In this document: positions 11,596-24,677 of the stretch, piece by piece
Position numbering within the stretch: position 1 is the stretch's first letter
Layout of the letters: every line of letters starts with the position of its first letter
DNA from: Brachycybe producta
Taxonomy: Eukaryota; Arthropoda; Diplopoda; Playtdesmida; Andrognathidae
Direction: 5' to 3'
Length of the DNA: 64,000 bases
NCBI GenBank assembly: GCA_036925085.1
Contig: JAUPFP010000197.1
Coordinates: 1 to 64,000, forward strand
Notes under the pieces: generated by a model
Databases searched by the model: none
The model's input: only the letters and a program-made list of their open reading frames with translations
What the model was told of the DNA's origin: nothing
Translations under genes and position numbers: made by a program

Positions 11596-14445
11596 ACGTT
11601 TAAGGTTGAACATTTAAGGTTGAACATTTAAGGTTGAACGTTTAAGGTTGGACGTTTAAGGTTGAACGTTTAAGGTTGGACGTTTAAGGTTGGACGTTTA
11701 AGGTTGAATGTTTAAGGTTGAACGTTTAAGGTTGAACATTTAAGGTTGAACGTTTAAGGTTGAACATTTAAGGTTGAATGTTTAGGTTGAACATTTAAGG
11801 TTGGTACGTTTAAGGTTGAACGTTTAAGGTTGAACGTTTAAGGTTGAACGTTTAAGATTGAACGTTTAAGGTTGAACATTTAAGGTGGAAGTTTTAGGTT
11901 GAACATTTAAGGTTGGTACGTTTAAGGTTGAACGTTTAAGGTTGAATGTTTAAGGTTGAACGTTTAAGGTTGAATGTTTAAGATTGAACGTTTAAGGTTG
12001 AACGTTAAAGGTTGGACGTTTAAGGTTGGATGTTTAAGGTTGGACGTTTAAGGTTGGACGTTTAAGGTTGGACGTTTAAGGTTGGACGTTTAAGGTTGGA
12101 TGTTTAAGGTTGAACGTTTAAGGTTGAACGTTTAAGGGTGAACGTATAAGGTTGAACGTTTAAGGTTGAACGTTTAAGGTTGAACGTTTAAGGGTGAATG
12201 TTTAGGTTGAACATTTAAGGTTGGTACGTTTAAGGTTGAACGTTTAAGGTTGAACATTTAAGGTTGAACGTTTAAGGTTGAACGTTTAAGACTGAACGTT
12301 TAAGGTTGAACGTTAAAGGTTGGACGTTTAAGGTTGGACGTTTAAGGTTGGACGTTTAAGGTTGGACGTTTAAGGTTGGACGTTTAAGGTTGGACTGTTA
12401 AGGTTGATCGTTTAAGGTTGAACGTTTAAGGGTGAACATTTAAGGTTGAACGTTTAAGGTTGAACGTTTAAGGTTCCATGTTTAAAGTTTCACGTTTAAG
12501 ATTGAACGTTTAAGGTTGAACGTTAAAGGTTGGACGTTTAAGGTTGGATGTTTAAGGTTGGACGTTTAAGGTTGGACGTTTAAGGTTGGACGTTTAAGGT
12601 TGGATGTTTAAGGTTGAACGTTTAAGGTTGAACGTTTAAGGGTGAACGTATAAGGTTGAACGTTTAAGGTTGAACGTTTAAGGGTGAATGTTTAGGTTGA
12701 ACATTTAAGGTTGGTACGTTTAAGGTTGAACGTTTAAGGTTGAACATTTAAGGTTGAACGTTTAAGGTTGAACGTTTAAGACTGAACGTTTAAGGTTGAA
12801 CGTTAAAGGTTGGACGTTTAAGGTTGGACGTTTAAGGTTGGATGTTTAAGGTTGAACGTTTAAGGTTGAACGTTTAAGGTTGAACGTTTAAGGTTGAACA
12901 TTTAAGGTTGAAGGTTTAGGTTGAACGTTTAAGGTTGGTACGTTTAAGGTAGAACGTCTAAGGTTGAACGTTTAAGGTTGAACGTTTAAGGTTGAACATT
13001 TAAGGTTGAACGTTTAAGGTTGAACGTTTAAGGTTGAACGTTTAAGGTTGAACGTTTAAGGTTGAACGTTTAAGGTTGAACGTTTAAGGTTGGACGTTTA
13101 AGGTTTGACGTTTAAGGTTGGACGTTTAAGGTTGGACATTTAAGGTTGGACGTTTAATGTTGCACGTTTAAGGTTGGACGTTTTAGGTTGGACGTTTAAG
13201 GTTGAACGTTTAAGGTTGAACGTTTAAGGGTGAACGTTTAAGGTTGAACGTTTAAGGTGGAACATTTAAGGTTGAACGTTTAAGGTTTCACGTTTAAGGT
13301 TGTACATTTAAGGTTGGATGTTTAAGGTTGGACGTTTAAGGTTGGACGTTTAAGGTTGAACGTTTAAGGTTGAACGTTTAAGGGTGAACGTTTAAGATTG
13401 AACGTTTAAGGTTGAACGTTAAAGGTTGGACGTTTAAGGTTGGATGTTTAAGGTTGGACGTTTAAGGTTGGACGTTTAAGGTTGGACGTTTAAGGTTGGA
13501 CGTTTAAGGTTGGATGTTTAAGGTTGAACGTTTAAGGTTGAACGTTTAAGGGTGAACGTATAAGGTTGAACGTTTAAGGTTGAACGTTTAAGGGTGAATG
13601 TTTAGGTTGAACATTTAAGGTTGGTACGTTTAAGGTTGAACGTTTAAGGTTGAACATTTAAGGTTGAACGTTTAAGACTGAACGTTTAAGGTTGAACGTT
13701 AAAGGTTGGACGTTTAAGGTTGGACGTTTAAGGTTGGACGTTTAAGGTTGGACGTTTAAGGTTGAACGTTTAAGGTTGAACGTTTAAGGTTGAACGTTTA
13801 AGGTTGAACATTTAAGGTTGAAGGTTTAGGTTGAACGTTTAAGGTTGGTACGTTTAAGGTTGAACGTTTAAGGGTGAACGTATAAGGTTGAACGTTTAAG
13901 GTTGAACGTTTAAGGGTGAATGTTTAGGTTGAACATTTAAGGTTGGTACGTTTAAGGTTGAACGTTTAAGGTTGAACATTTAAGGTTGAACGTTTAAGGT
14001 TGAACGTTTAAGACTGAACGTTTAAGGTTGAACGTTTAAGGTTGGACGTTTAAGGTTGGATGTTTAAGGTTGAACGTTTAAGGTTGAACGTTTAAGGTTG
14101 AACGTTTAAGGTTGAACATTTAAGGTTGAAGGTTTAGGTTGAACGTTTAAGGTTGGTACGTTTAAGGTTGAACGTCTAAGGTTGAACGTTTAAGGTTGAA
14201 CGTTTAAGGTTGAACGTTTAAGGTTGAACGTTTAAGGTTGAAAGTTTAAGGTTGAACGTTTAAGGTTGAACGTTTAAGGTTGAACGTTTAAGGTTGGACG
14301 TTTAAGGTTTGACGTTTAAGGTTGAACGTTTAAGGTTGAACGTTTAAGGGTGAACGTTTAAGGTTGAACGTTTAAGGTTGAACGTTTAAGGGTGAACGTT
14401 TAAGGTTGAACGTTTAAGGTTGAACATTTAAGGTTGAACGTTTAA

Positions 14446-17400
14446 GGTTTCATGTTTAAAGTTTCACGTTTAAGATTGAACGTTTAAAGTTTTACGTTTA
14501 AGGTTGAACGTTTCAGGTTGAACGTTTAAGGTTGAACGTTTAAGGTTCAACGTTTAAGATTGGACGTTTAAGGTTGAACGTTTAAGGTTGGACGTTTAAG
14601 GTTGGACGTTTAAGGTTGGACGTTTAAGGTTGGACGTTTAAGGTTGGACGTTTAAGGTTTCACGTTTAAGGTTTCACGTTTAAGGTTGAACGTTTAAGGT
14701 TGAACGTTTAAGGTTTCACGTTTAAGGTTTCACGTTTAAGGTTGAACGTTTAAGGTTGAATGTTTAAGGTTGAACGTTTAAGGTTTCACGTTTAAGTTTG
14801 AACGTTTAAGGTTGAACGTTTAAGGTTTCACGTTTAAGGTGGAACATTTAAGGTTGAACGTTTAAGGTTGGACGTTTAAGGTTGTACATTTAAGGTTGGA
14901 TGTTTAAGGTTGGACGTTTAAGGTTGGACGTTTAAGGTTGAACGTTTAAGGTTGAACGTTTAAGGGTGAACGTTTAAGGTTGAACGTTTAAGGTTGAACG
15001 TTTAAGGTTGAACATTTAAGGTTGAACGTTTAAGGTTTCATGTTTAAAGTTTTACGTTTAAGGTTGAACGTTTAAGGTTGAACGTTTAAAGTTGAACATT
15101 TAAGGTTGAACTTTTAAGGTTGAACATTTAAGGTTGGACGTTTAAGGTTGGACGTTTAAGGTTGGCCGTTTAAGGTTGAACATTTAAGGTTGAACATTTA
15201 AGGTTGAACATTTAAGGTTGAACGTTTAAGGTTGAACGTTTTAGGTTGAACATTTAAGGTTGGACGTTTAAGGTTGGACGTTTAAGGTTGGACGTTTACG
15301 GTTGAACATTTAAGGTTGAACGTTTAAGGTTGAACGTTTAAGGTTGAACGTTTAAGGTTGGACGTTTAAGGTTGGACGTTTAAGGTTTCATGTTTAAAGT
15401 TTTACGTTTAAGGTTGAACGTTTAAGGTTGAACGTTTAAGGTTGAACGTTTAAGGTTGAACTTTTAAGGTTGAACGTTTAAGGTTGGACGTTTAAGGTTG
15501 GACGTTTAAGGTTGAACATTTAAGGTTGAACGTTTAAGGTTGGACGTTTAAGGTTGAACGTTTAAGGTTGGACGTTTAAGGTTGGACGTTTAAGGTTGAA
15601 CGTTTAAGGTTGAACAATTAAGGTTGAACGTTTAAGGTTGAACATTTAAGGTTGAATGTTTAGGTTGAACATTTAAGGTTGGAACGTTTAAGGTTGAACG
15701 TTTAAGGTTGAACGTTTAAGGTTGAACGTTTAAGATTGAACATTTAAGGTTGAACATTTAAGGTTGAATGTTTAGGTTGAACATTTAAGGTTGGTACGTT
15801 TAAGGTTGAACGTTTAAGGTTGAACGTTTAAGGTTGAACGTTTAAGATTGAATGTTTAAGGTTGAACCTTAAAGGTTGGACGTTTAAGGTTGGACGTTTA
15901 AGGTTGGACGTTTAAGGTTGGACGTTTAAGGTTGGACGTTTAAAGTTGGACGTTTAAGGTTGGACGTTTAAGTTTGGACGTTTAAGGCTGGACGTTTAAG
16001 GTTGGACGTTTAAGGTTGGACGTTTAAGGTTGGACGTTTAAGGTTGGACGTTTAAGGTTGGACGTTTAAGGTTGAACGTTTAAGGTTGAATGTTTAAGGG
16101 TGAACGTTTAAGGTTGAACGTTTAAGGTTGAACGTTTAAGGTTGAACGTTTAAGGGTGAATGTTTAGGTTGAACATTTAAGGTTGGTACGTTTAAGGTTG
16201 GACGTTTAAGGTTGGACGTTTAAGGTTGGACGTTTAAGGTTGGACGTTTAAGGTTGGACATTTAAGGTTGGACGTTTAAGGTTGGACGTTTAAGGTTGAA
16301 CGTTTAAGGGTGAACGTTTAAGGTTGAATGTTTAAGGTTGAACGTTTAAGGGTGAATGTTTAGGTTGAACATTTAAGGTTGGTACGTTTAAGGTTGAACG
16401 TTTAAGGTTGAACTTTTAAGGTTGAACGTTTAAGGTTGGACGTTTAAGGTTGGACGTTTAAGGTTGGACATTTAAGGTTGGACGTTTAATGTTGCACGTT
16501 TAAGGTTGGACGTTTAAGGTTGGACGTTTAAGGTTGAACATTTAAGGTTGAACATTTAAGGGTGAACGTTTAAGGTTGAACATTTAAGGTTGAACATTTA
16601 AGGTTGAACATTTAAGGGTGAACGTTTAAGGTTGAACGTTTAAGGTTGAACATTTAAGGTTGAACGTTTAAGGTTGAACGTTTTAGATTGGACGTTTAAG
16701 GTTGAACGTTTAAGGTTGGACGTTTAAGGTTGGACGTTTAAGGTTGGACGTTTAAGGTTGGACGTTTAAGGTTGGACGTTTAAGGTTTCACGTTTAAGGT
16801 TTCACGTTTAAGGTTTCACGTTTAAGGTTTCACGTTTAAGGTTGGACGTTTAAGATTTCACGTTTAAGGTTTCACGTTTAAGGTTGAACGTTTAAGGTTG
16901 AACGTTTAAGGTTTCACGTTTAAGTTTGAACGTTTATGGTTGAACGTTTAAGGTTTCACGTTTAAGGTGGAACATTTAAGGTTGAACGTTTAAGGTTGGA
17001 CGTTTAAGGTTGGACGTTTAAGGTTGGATGTTTAAGGTTGGACGTTTAAGGTTGAACGTTTAAGGTTGAACGTTTAAGGGTGAACGTTTAAGGTTGAGTG
17101 TTTAAGGTTGAACATTTAAGGTTGAACATTTAAGGTTGAACGTTTAAGGTTTCATGTTTAAAGTTTTACGTTTAAGGTTGAACGTTTAAGGTTGAACGTT
17201 TAAGGTTGAACGTTTAAGGTTGAACATTTAAGGTTGAACTTTTAAGGTTGAACATTTAAGGTTGGGCGTTTAAGGTTGGACGTTTAAGGTTGAACATTTA
17301 AGGTTGAACGTTTAAGGTTGAACATTTAAGGTTGAACGTTTAAGGTTGAACGTTTAAGGTTGAACGTTTAAGGTTGAACGTTTAAGGTTGAACATTTAAG

Positions 17401-18178
17401 GTTGAACATTTAAGGTTGAACGTTTAAGGTTGGACGTTTAAGGTTGAACGTTTAAGGTTGGACGTTTAAGGTTGAATGTTTAAGGTTGAACGTTTAAGGT
17501 TGAACATTTAAGGTTGAACGTTTAAGGTTGAACATTTAAGGTTGAATGTTTAGGTTGAACATTTAAGGTTGGTACGTTTAAGGTTGAACGTTTAAGGTTG
17601 AACGTTTAAGGTTGAACGTTTAAGATTGAACGTTTAAGGTTGAACATTTAAGGTGGAAGTTTTAGGTTGAACATTTAAGGTTGGTACGTTTAAGGTTGAA
17701 CGTTTAAGGTTGAACGTTTAAGGTTGAACGTTTAAGGTTGAACGTTTAAGATTGAACGTTTAAGGTTGAACGTTAAAGGTTGGACGTTTAAGGTTGGATG
17801 TTTAAGGTTGGACGTTTAAGGTTGGACGTTTAAGGTTGGACGTTTAAGGTTGGACGTTTAAGGTTGGATGTTTAAGGTTGAACGTTTAAGGTTGAACGTT
17901 TAAGGGTGAACGTATAAGGTTGAGCGTTTAAGGTTGAACGTTTAAGGGTGAATGTTTAGGTTGAACATTTAAGGTTGGTACGTTTAAGGTTGAACGTTTA
18001 AGGTTGAACATTTAAGGTTGAACGTTTAAGGTTGAACGTTTAAGACTGAACGTTTAAGGTTGAACGTTAAAGGTTGGACGTTTAAGGTTGGACGTTTAAG
18101 GTTGGACGTTTAAGGTTGGACGTTTAAGGTTGGACTTTTAAGGTTGGACGTTTAAGGTTGGACGGTTAAGGTTGATCG
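14446..18178 (+). repeat. Dispersed higher-order block B, copy 1 (offset about 28.69 kb)
   Basis: Landmarks recur at nearly constant distance: AACAATTA at 15,613 and 44,299, AACCTT at 15,865 and 44,551, and GGTGAACGTT at 16,561 and 45,247, all 28,686 apart (2,049 x 14). GCCG (15,165 and 43,837) and GTTGAG (17,093 and 45,765) are 28,672 apart, and GTTGATCG (18,171 and 46,829) is 28,658 apart. The left part, at GGTTTCATG 14,446 and 43,454, is offset by 29,008, so the downstream copy lacks about 24 units there. Confidence 0.85.
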
Positions 18179-18229
18179 TTTAAGGTTGAACGTTTAAGGG
18201 TGAACATTTAAGGTTGAACGTTTAAGGTT

Positions 18230-21200
18230 CCATGTTTAGGTTGAACATTTTAAGGTTGGTACGTTTAAGGTTGAACGTTTAAGGTTGAACGTTTAAGGTT
18301 GAACGTTTAAGGTTGAACATTTAAGGTTGAATGTTTAGGTTGAACATTTAAGGTTGGTACGTTTAAGGTTGAACGTTTAAGGTTGAACGTTTAAGGTTGA
18401 ACGTTTAAAATTGAACGTTATAGGTTGAACATTTAAGGTTGAATGTTTAGGTTGAACATTTAAGGTTGGTACGTTAAAGGTTGAAACGTTTAAGGTTGAA
18501 CGTTTAAGGTTGAACGTTTAAGATTGAACGTTTAAGGTTGAACGTTAAAGGTTGGACATTTAAGGTTGGACGTTTAAGGTTGGACGTTTAATGTTGGACG
18601 TTTAAGGTTGGACGTTTAAGGTTGAACGTTTAAAATTGAACGTTTATGGTTGAACGTTTAAGGTTGAACGTTTAAGGTTTCATGTTTAAATTTTCACGTT
18701 TAAGATTGAACGTTTAAAGTTTTACGTTTAAGGTTGAACGTTTCAGGTTGAACGTTTAAGGTTGAACGTTTAAGGTTGAACGTTTAAGATTGGACGTTTA
18801 AGGTTGAACGTTTAAGGTTGGACGTTTAAGGTTGGACGTTTAAGGTTGGACGTTTAAGGTTTCACGATTAAGGTTGAACGTTTAAGGTTGAACGTTTAAG
18901 GTTGAACGTTTAAGGGTTGAACGTTTAAGGTTTCACGTTTAAGGTTTCACATTTAAGGTTGAACGTTTAAGGTTTCACAGTTAAGTTTGAACGTTTATGG
19001 TTGAACGTTTAAGGTTTCACGTTTAAGGTTTCACGTTTAAGGTTTCACGTTTAAGGTGGAACATTTAAGGTTGAACGTTTAAGGTTGGACGTTTAAGTTT
19101 GGACGTTTAAGGTTGGATGTTTAAGGTTGGACGTTTAAGGTTGGACGTTTAAGGTTGAACGTTTAAGGTTGAACGTTTAAGGGTGAACGTTTAAGGTTGA
19201 ACGTTTAAGGTTGAACATTTAAGGTTGAACGTTTAAGGTTTCATGTTTAAAGTTTTACGTTTAAGGTTGAACGTTTAAGGTTGAACGTTTAAAGGTTGAA
19301 CGTTTAAGGTTGAACTTTTAAGGTTGAACGTTTAAGGTTGGACGTTTAAGGTTGGACGTTTAAGGTTGGACGTTTAAGGTTGAACATTTAAGGTTGAACG
19401 TTTAAAGTTGAACGTTTAAGGTTGAATTTTTAAGGTTGAACGTTTAAGGTTGGACGTTTAAGTTTGGACGTTTAAGGTTGGACGTTTAAGGTTGAACATT
19501 TAAGGTTGAACGTTAAAGGTTGAACATTTAAGGTTGAACGTTTAAGGTTGAACGTTTAAGGTTGAACGTTTAAGGTTGAACGTTTAAGGTTCGACGTTTA
19601 AGGTTGTACGTTTAAGGTTGGACGTTTAAGGTTGGACGTTTAAGGTTGGATGTTTAAGGTTGAACGTTTAAGGTTGAACGTTTAAAGTTGAACGTTTATG
19701 GTTGAACGTTTAAGGTTGAACGTTTAAGGTTTCATGTTTAAAGTTTCACGTTTAAGATTGAACATTTAAAGTTTTACGTTTAAGGTTGAACGTTTCAGGT
19801 TGAACGTTTAAGGTTGAACGTTTAAGGTTGAACGTTTAAGATTGGACGTTTAAGGTTGAACGTTTAAGGTTGGACGTTTAAGGTTGGACGTTTAAGGTTG
19901 GACGTTTAAGGTTGGACGTTTAAGGTTGGACGTTTAAGGTTGGACGTTTAAGGTTTCACGTTTAAGGTTGAACGTTTAAGGTTGAACGTTTAAGGTTTCA
20001 CGTTTAAGGTTTCACGTTTAATTTTGAACGGTTAAGGTTTCACAGTTAAGTTTGAACGTTTATGGTTGAACGTTTAAGGTTTCACGTTTAAGGTTTCACG
20101 TTTAAGGTGGAACATTTAAGGTTGAACGTTTAAGGTTGGACGTTTAAGGTTGGACGTTTAAGGTTGGATGTTTAAGGTTGGACGTTTAAGATAGGACGTT
20201 TAAGGTTGAACGTTTAAGGTTGAACGTTTAAGGGTTGAACGTTTAAGGTTGAACGTTTAAGGTTGAACATTTAAGGTTGAACGTTTAAGGTTTGACGTTT
20301 AAGGTTGGACGTTTAAGGTTGGATGTTTAAGGTTGGACGTTTAAGGTTGGACGTTTAAGGTTGAACGTTTAAGATTGAACGTTTAAGGTTGAACGTTTAA
20401 GGTTAAACATTTAAGGTTGAACGTTTAAGGTTTCACGTTTAAGATTGAACGTTTAAAGTTTTACGTTTAAGGTTGAACGTTTAAGGTTGAACGTTTAAGG
20501 TTGAATTTTTAAGTTGAACGTTTAAGGTTGGACGTTTAAGTTTGGACGTTTAAGGTTGGACGTTTAAGGTTGAACATTTAAGGTTGAACGTTAAAGGTTG
20601 AACATTTAAGGTTGAACGTTTAAGGTTGAACGTTTAAGGTTGAACGTTTAAGGTTGAACGTTTAAGGTTGAACGTTTAAGGTTGAACGTTTAAGGTTGAA
20701 AGTTTAAGGTTCGACATCGACATTTAAAGTTGAACGTTTAAGGTTGGACGTTTAAGGTTGGACGTTTAAGGTTGGATGTTTAAGGTTGAACGTTTAAGGT
20801 TGAACGTTTATAGTTGAACGTTTAAGGTTGAACGTTTATAGTTGAACGTTTAAGGTTGAACGTTTAAGGGTTAATGTTTAAAGTTTCACGTTTAAGATTG
20901 AACGTTTAAAGTTTTACGTTTAAGGTTGAACGTTTCAGGTTGAACGTTTAAGGTTGAACGTTTAAGGTTGAACGTTTAAGATTGGACGTTTAAGGTTGAA
21001 CGTTTAAGGTTGGACGTTTAAGGTTTATACGTTTAAGGTTGGACGTTTAAGGTTGGACGTTTAAGGTTTCACGTTTAAGGTTTCACGTTTAAGGTTTCAC
21101 GTTTAAGGTTGAACGTTTAAGGTTGAACGTTTAAGGTTGAACGTTTAAGGTTGAACGTTTAAGGTTGAACGTTTAAGGTTTCACGTTTAAGGTTTCACGT

Positions 21201-21944
21201 TTAAAGTTGAACGTTTAAGGTTTCACGTTTAAGCTGGAACATTTAAGGTTGAATGTTTAAGGTTGGACGTTTAAGGTTGGACGTTTAATTTTGGATGTTT
21301 AAGGTTGGACATTTAAGGTTGGACGTTTAAGGTTGAACGTTTAAGGTTGAACGTTTAAGGGTGAACGTTTAAGGTTGAACGTTTAAGGTTGAACATTTAA
21401 GGTTGAACGTTTAAGGTTTCATGTTTAAAGTTTTACGTTTAAGGTTGAAAGTTTAAAGGTTGAATGTTTAAGGTTGAACTTTTAAGGTTGAATGTTTAAA
21501 GTTGAACTTTTAAGGTTGAACGTTTAAGGTTGGACGTTTAAAGTTGGACGTTTAAGGTTGGACGTTTAAGGTTGAACATTTAAGGTTGAACGTTTAAGGT
21601 TGAACATTTAAGGTTGAACGTTTAAGGTTGAACGTTTAAGGTTGGACGTTTAAGGTTGGACGTTTAAGATTGGACGTTTAAGGTTGGACGTTTAAGGTTG
21701 GACGTTTAAGGTTGAACGTTTAAGGTTGAACGTTTAAGGTTGAACGTTTAAGGTTGAACGTTTAAGGTTGAACATTTAAGGTTGAATGTTTAGGTTGAAC
21801 ATTTAAGGTTGGTACGTTTAAGGTTGAACGTTTAAGGTTGAACGTTTAAGGTTGGACGTTTAAGGTTTCACGTTTAAGGTTTCACGTTTAAGGTTGAACG
21901 TTTAAGGTTGAATGTTTAAGGTTGAACGTTTAAGGTTTCACATT
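18230..21944 (+). repeat. Irregular segment of the 14-bp array
   Basis: Still the 14-bp satellite, but with more isolated one-base indels and singleton variants than its flanks: CATTTTAAG near 18,250, GAAACG near 18,484, AAGGGTTG near 18,915 and 20,231, TTTAAAGG near 19,290, GTTTATACG near 21,026, and a 6-bp irregularity near 20,708-20,726. It opens with a hybrid unit in which a GTTCCATG head joins a TTTAGG tail. I did not find a close second copy of the segment as a whole, which may mean less homogenisation here. Confidence 0.55.
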
Positions 21945-24412
21945 TAAGGTTTCACGTTTAATTTTGAACGTTTAAGGTTTCACGTTTAAGTTTGAACGTT
22001 TATGGTTGAATGTTTAAGGTTTCACGTTTAAGGTGGAACATTTAAGGTTGAACGTTTAAGGTTTGACGTTTAAGGTTGGACGTTTAAAGTTGGATGTTTA
22101 AGGTTGGACGTTTAAGGTTGGACGTTTAAGGTTGAACGTTTAAGATTGAACGTTTAAGGGTGAACGTTTAAGGTTGAACGTTTAAGGTTGAACATTTACG
22201 GTTGAACGTGTAAGGTTTCACGTTTAAGATTGAACGTTTAAAGTCTTAAGTTTAAGGTTGAACGTTTAAGGTTGAATTTTTAAGGTTGAACGTTTAAGGT
22301 TGGACGTTTAAGTTTGGACGTTTAAGGTTGGACGTTTAAGGTTGAACATTTAAGGTTGAACGTTAAAGGTTGAACATTTAAGGTTGAACGTTTAAGGTTG
22401 AACGTTTAAGGTTTAACGTTTAAGGTTGAACGTTTAAGGTTGAACGTTTAAGGTTGAACGTTTAAGGTTGAACGTTTAAGGTTGAACGTTTAAGGTTGAA
22501 CGTTTAAGATTGAACGTTTAAGGTTGAACGTTAAAGGTTGGACATTTAAGGTTGGACGTTTAAGGTTGGACGTTTAAGGTTGGACGTTTAAGGTTGGACG
22601 TTTAAGGTTGGACGTTTAAGGTTGGACGTTTAAGGTTGGACGTTTAAGGTTGGACGTTTAAGGTTGGACGTTTAAGGTTGGACGTTTAAGGTTAAACGTT
22701 TAAGGTTGAACATTTAAGGGTGAACGTTTAAGGTTGAACGTTTAAGGTTGAACGTTTAAGGGTGAATGTTTAGGTTGAACATTTAAGGTTGGTACGTTTA
22801 AGGTTGAACGTTTAAGGTTGAACGTTTAAGGTTGAACGTTTAAGGTTGAACGTTAAAGGTTGAACGTTTAAGGTTGGACGTTTAAGGTTGGACGTTTAAG
22901 GTTGGACGTTTAAGGTTGAACGTTAAAGGTTGGACGTTTAATTTTGGACGTTTAAGGTTGGACGTTTAAGGGTGACCGTTTAAGGTTGAACGTTTAAGGT
23001 TTCATGTTTAAAGTTTTACGTTTAAGGTTGAACGTTTAAGGTTGAACATTTAAGGTTGAACGTTTAAGGTTGAACTTTTAAGGTTGAACGTTTAAGGTTG
23101 GACGTTTAAGGTTGGACGTTTAAGGTTGGACGTTTAAGGTTGAACATTTAAGGTTGAACGTTTAAGGTTGAACGTTTAAGGTTGGACGTTTAAGGTTGGA
23201 CGTTTAAGGTTGGACGTTTAAGGTTGGACGTTTAAGGTTGGACGTTTAAGGTTGGACGTTTAAGGTTGAATGTTTAGGTTGAACATTTAAGGTTGGTACG
23301 TTTAAGGTTTCACGTTTAAGTTGGAACATTTAAGGTTGAACGTTTAAGGTTGGACGTTTAAGGTTGGACATTTAAGGTTGAACGTTTAAGGTTGGACGTT
23401 TAAGGTTGGACGTTTAAGGTTGAACATTTAAGGTTGAACGTTTAAGGCTGAACATTTAAGGTTGAACGTTTAAGGTTGAATGTTTAAGGTTGGACGTTTA
23501 AGGTTGGACGTTTAAGGTTGGACGTTTAAGGTTGGACGTTTAAGGTTGGACGTTTAAGGTTGAACGTTTAAGGTTGAACGTTTAAGGTTGAACGTTTAAG
23601 GTTGAACATTTAAGGTTGAATGTTTATGTTGAACATTTAAGGTTGGTACGTTTAAGGTTGAAAGTTTAAGGTTGAACGTTTAAGGTTGAACGTTTAAGAT
23701 TGAACGTTTAAGGTTGAACATTTAAGGATGAATGTTTAGGTTGAACATTTAAGGTTGGTACGTTTAAGGTCGAACGTTTAAGGTTGAACGTTTAAGGTTG
23801 AACGTTTAAGATTGAACGTTTAAGGTTGAACGTTAAAGGTTGGACATTTAAGGTTGGACGTTTAAGGTAGGACGTTTAAGGTTGGACGTTTAAGGTTGGA
23901 CGTTTAAGGTTGGACGTTTAAGTTTGGACGTTTAAGGTTGGACGTTTAAGGTTGGACGTTTAAGGTTGGACGTTTAAGGTTGGACGTTTAAGGTTGGACG
24001 TTTAAGGTTAAACGTTTAAGGTTGAACGTTTAAGGTTGAACGTTTAAGGGTGAACGTTTAAGGTTGAACGTTTAAGGTTTAACGTTTAAGGGTGAATGTT
24101 TAGGTTGAACATTTAAGGTTGGTACGTTTAAGGTTGAACGTTTAAGGTTGAACGTTTAAGGTTGAACGTTTAAGGTTGAACGTTAAAGGTTGAACGTTTA
24201 AGGTTGGACGTTTAAGGTTGGACGTTTAAGGTTGGACGTTTAAGGTTGGACGTTTAAGGGTGAACGATTAAGGTTGAACGTTTAAGGGTGACCGTTTAAG
24301 GTTGAACGTTTAAGGTTTCATGTTTAAAGTTTTACGTTTAAGGTTGAACGTTTAAGGTTGAACGTTTAAGGTTGAACTTTTAAGGTTGAACGTTTAAGGT
24401 TGGACGTTTAAG
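21945..24412 (+). repeat. About 2.7-kb tandem higher-order repeat, copy 1
   Basis: Landmarks ATTTTGAACG (21,961 and 24,691) and AAGTCTTAAG (22,241 and 24,971) are 2,730 apart. TGTTTATGTT (23,621 and 26,323) and GGTAGG (23,866 and 26,568) are 2,702 apart. GAACGATTA (24,262 and 26,978) is 2,716 apart. The differences are multiples of 14, so the copies gained or lost whole units. The TGTTTATG and GGTAGG markers also occur near 3.2 and 30.1 kb, so this is one member of a wider family. Confidence 0.88.
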
Positions 24413-24677
24413 GTTTCACGTTTAAGTTTGAACGTTTATGGTTGAATGTTTAAGGTTTCACGTTTAAGGTGGAACATTTAAGGTTGAACGTTTAAGGTTG
24501 AACGTTTAAGGTTGAACGTTTAAGGTTGAACGTTTAAGGTTGAACGTTTAAGATTGAACGTTTAAGGTTGAACGTTAAAGGTTGGACATTTAAGGTTGGA
24601 CGTTTAAGATTGAACGTTTAAGGGTGAACGTTTAAGGTTGAACGTTTAAGGTTTCATGTTTAAAGTTTTACGTTTAA

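Noticed and set aside
22236-22256. Possible regulatory site at the rare CTTAAG string
   Set aside because: It is a diverged unit that also occurs 2,730 bases downstream because of the tandem duplication; nothing suggests a binding site.
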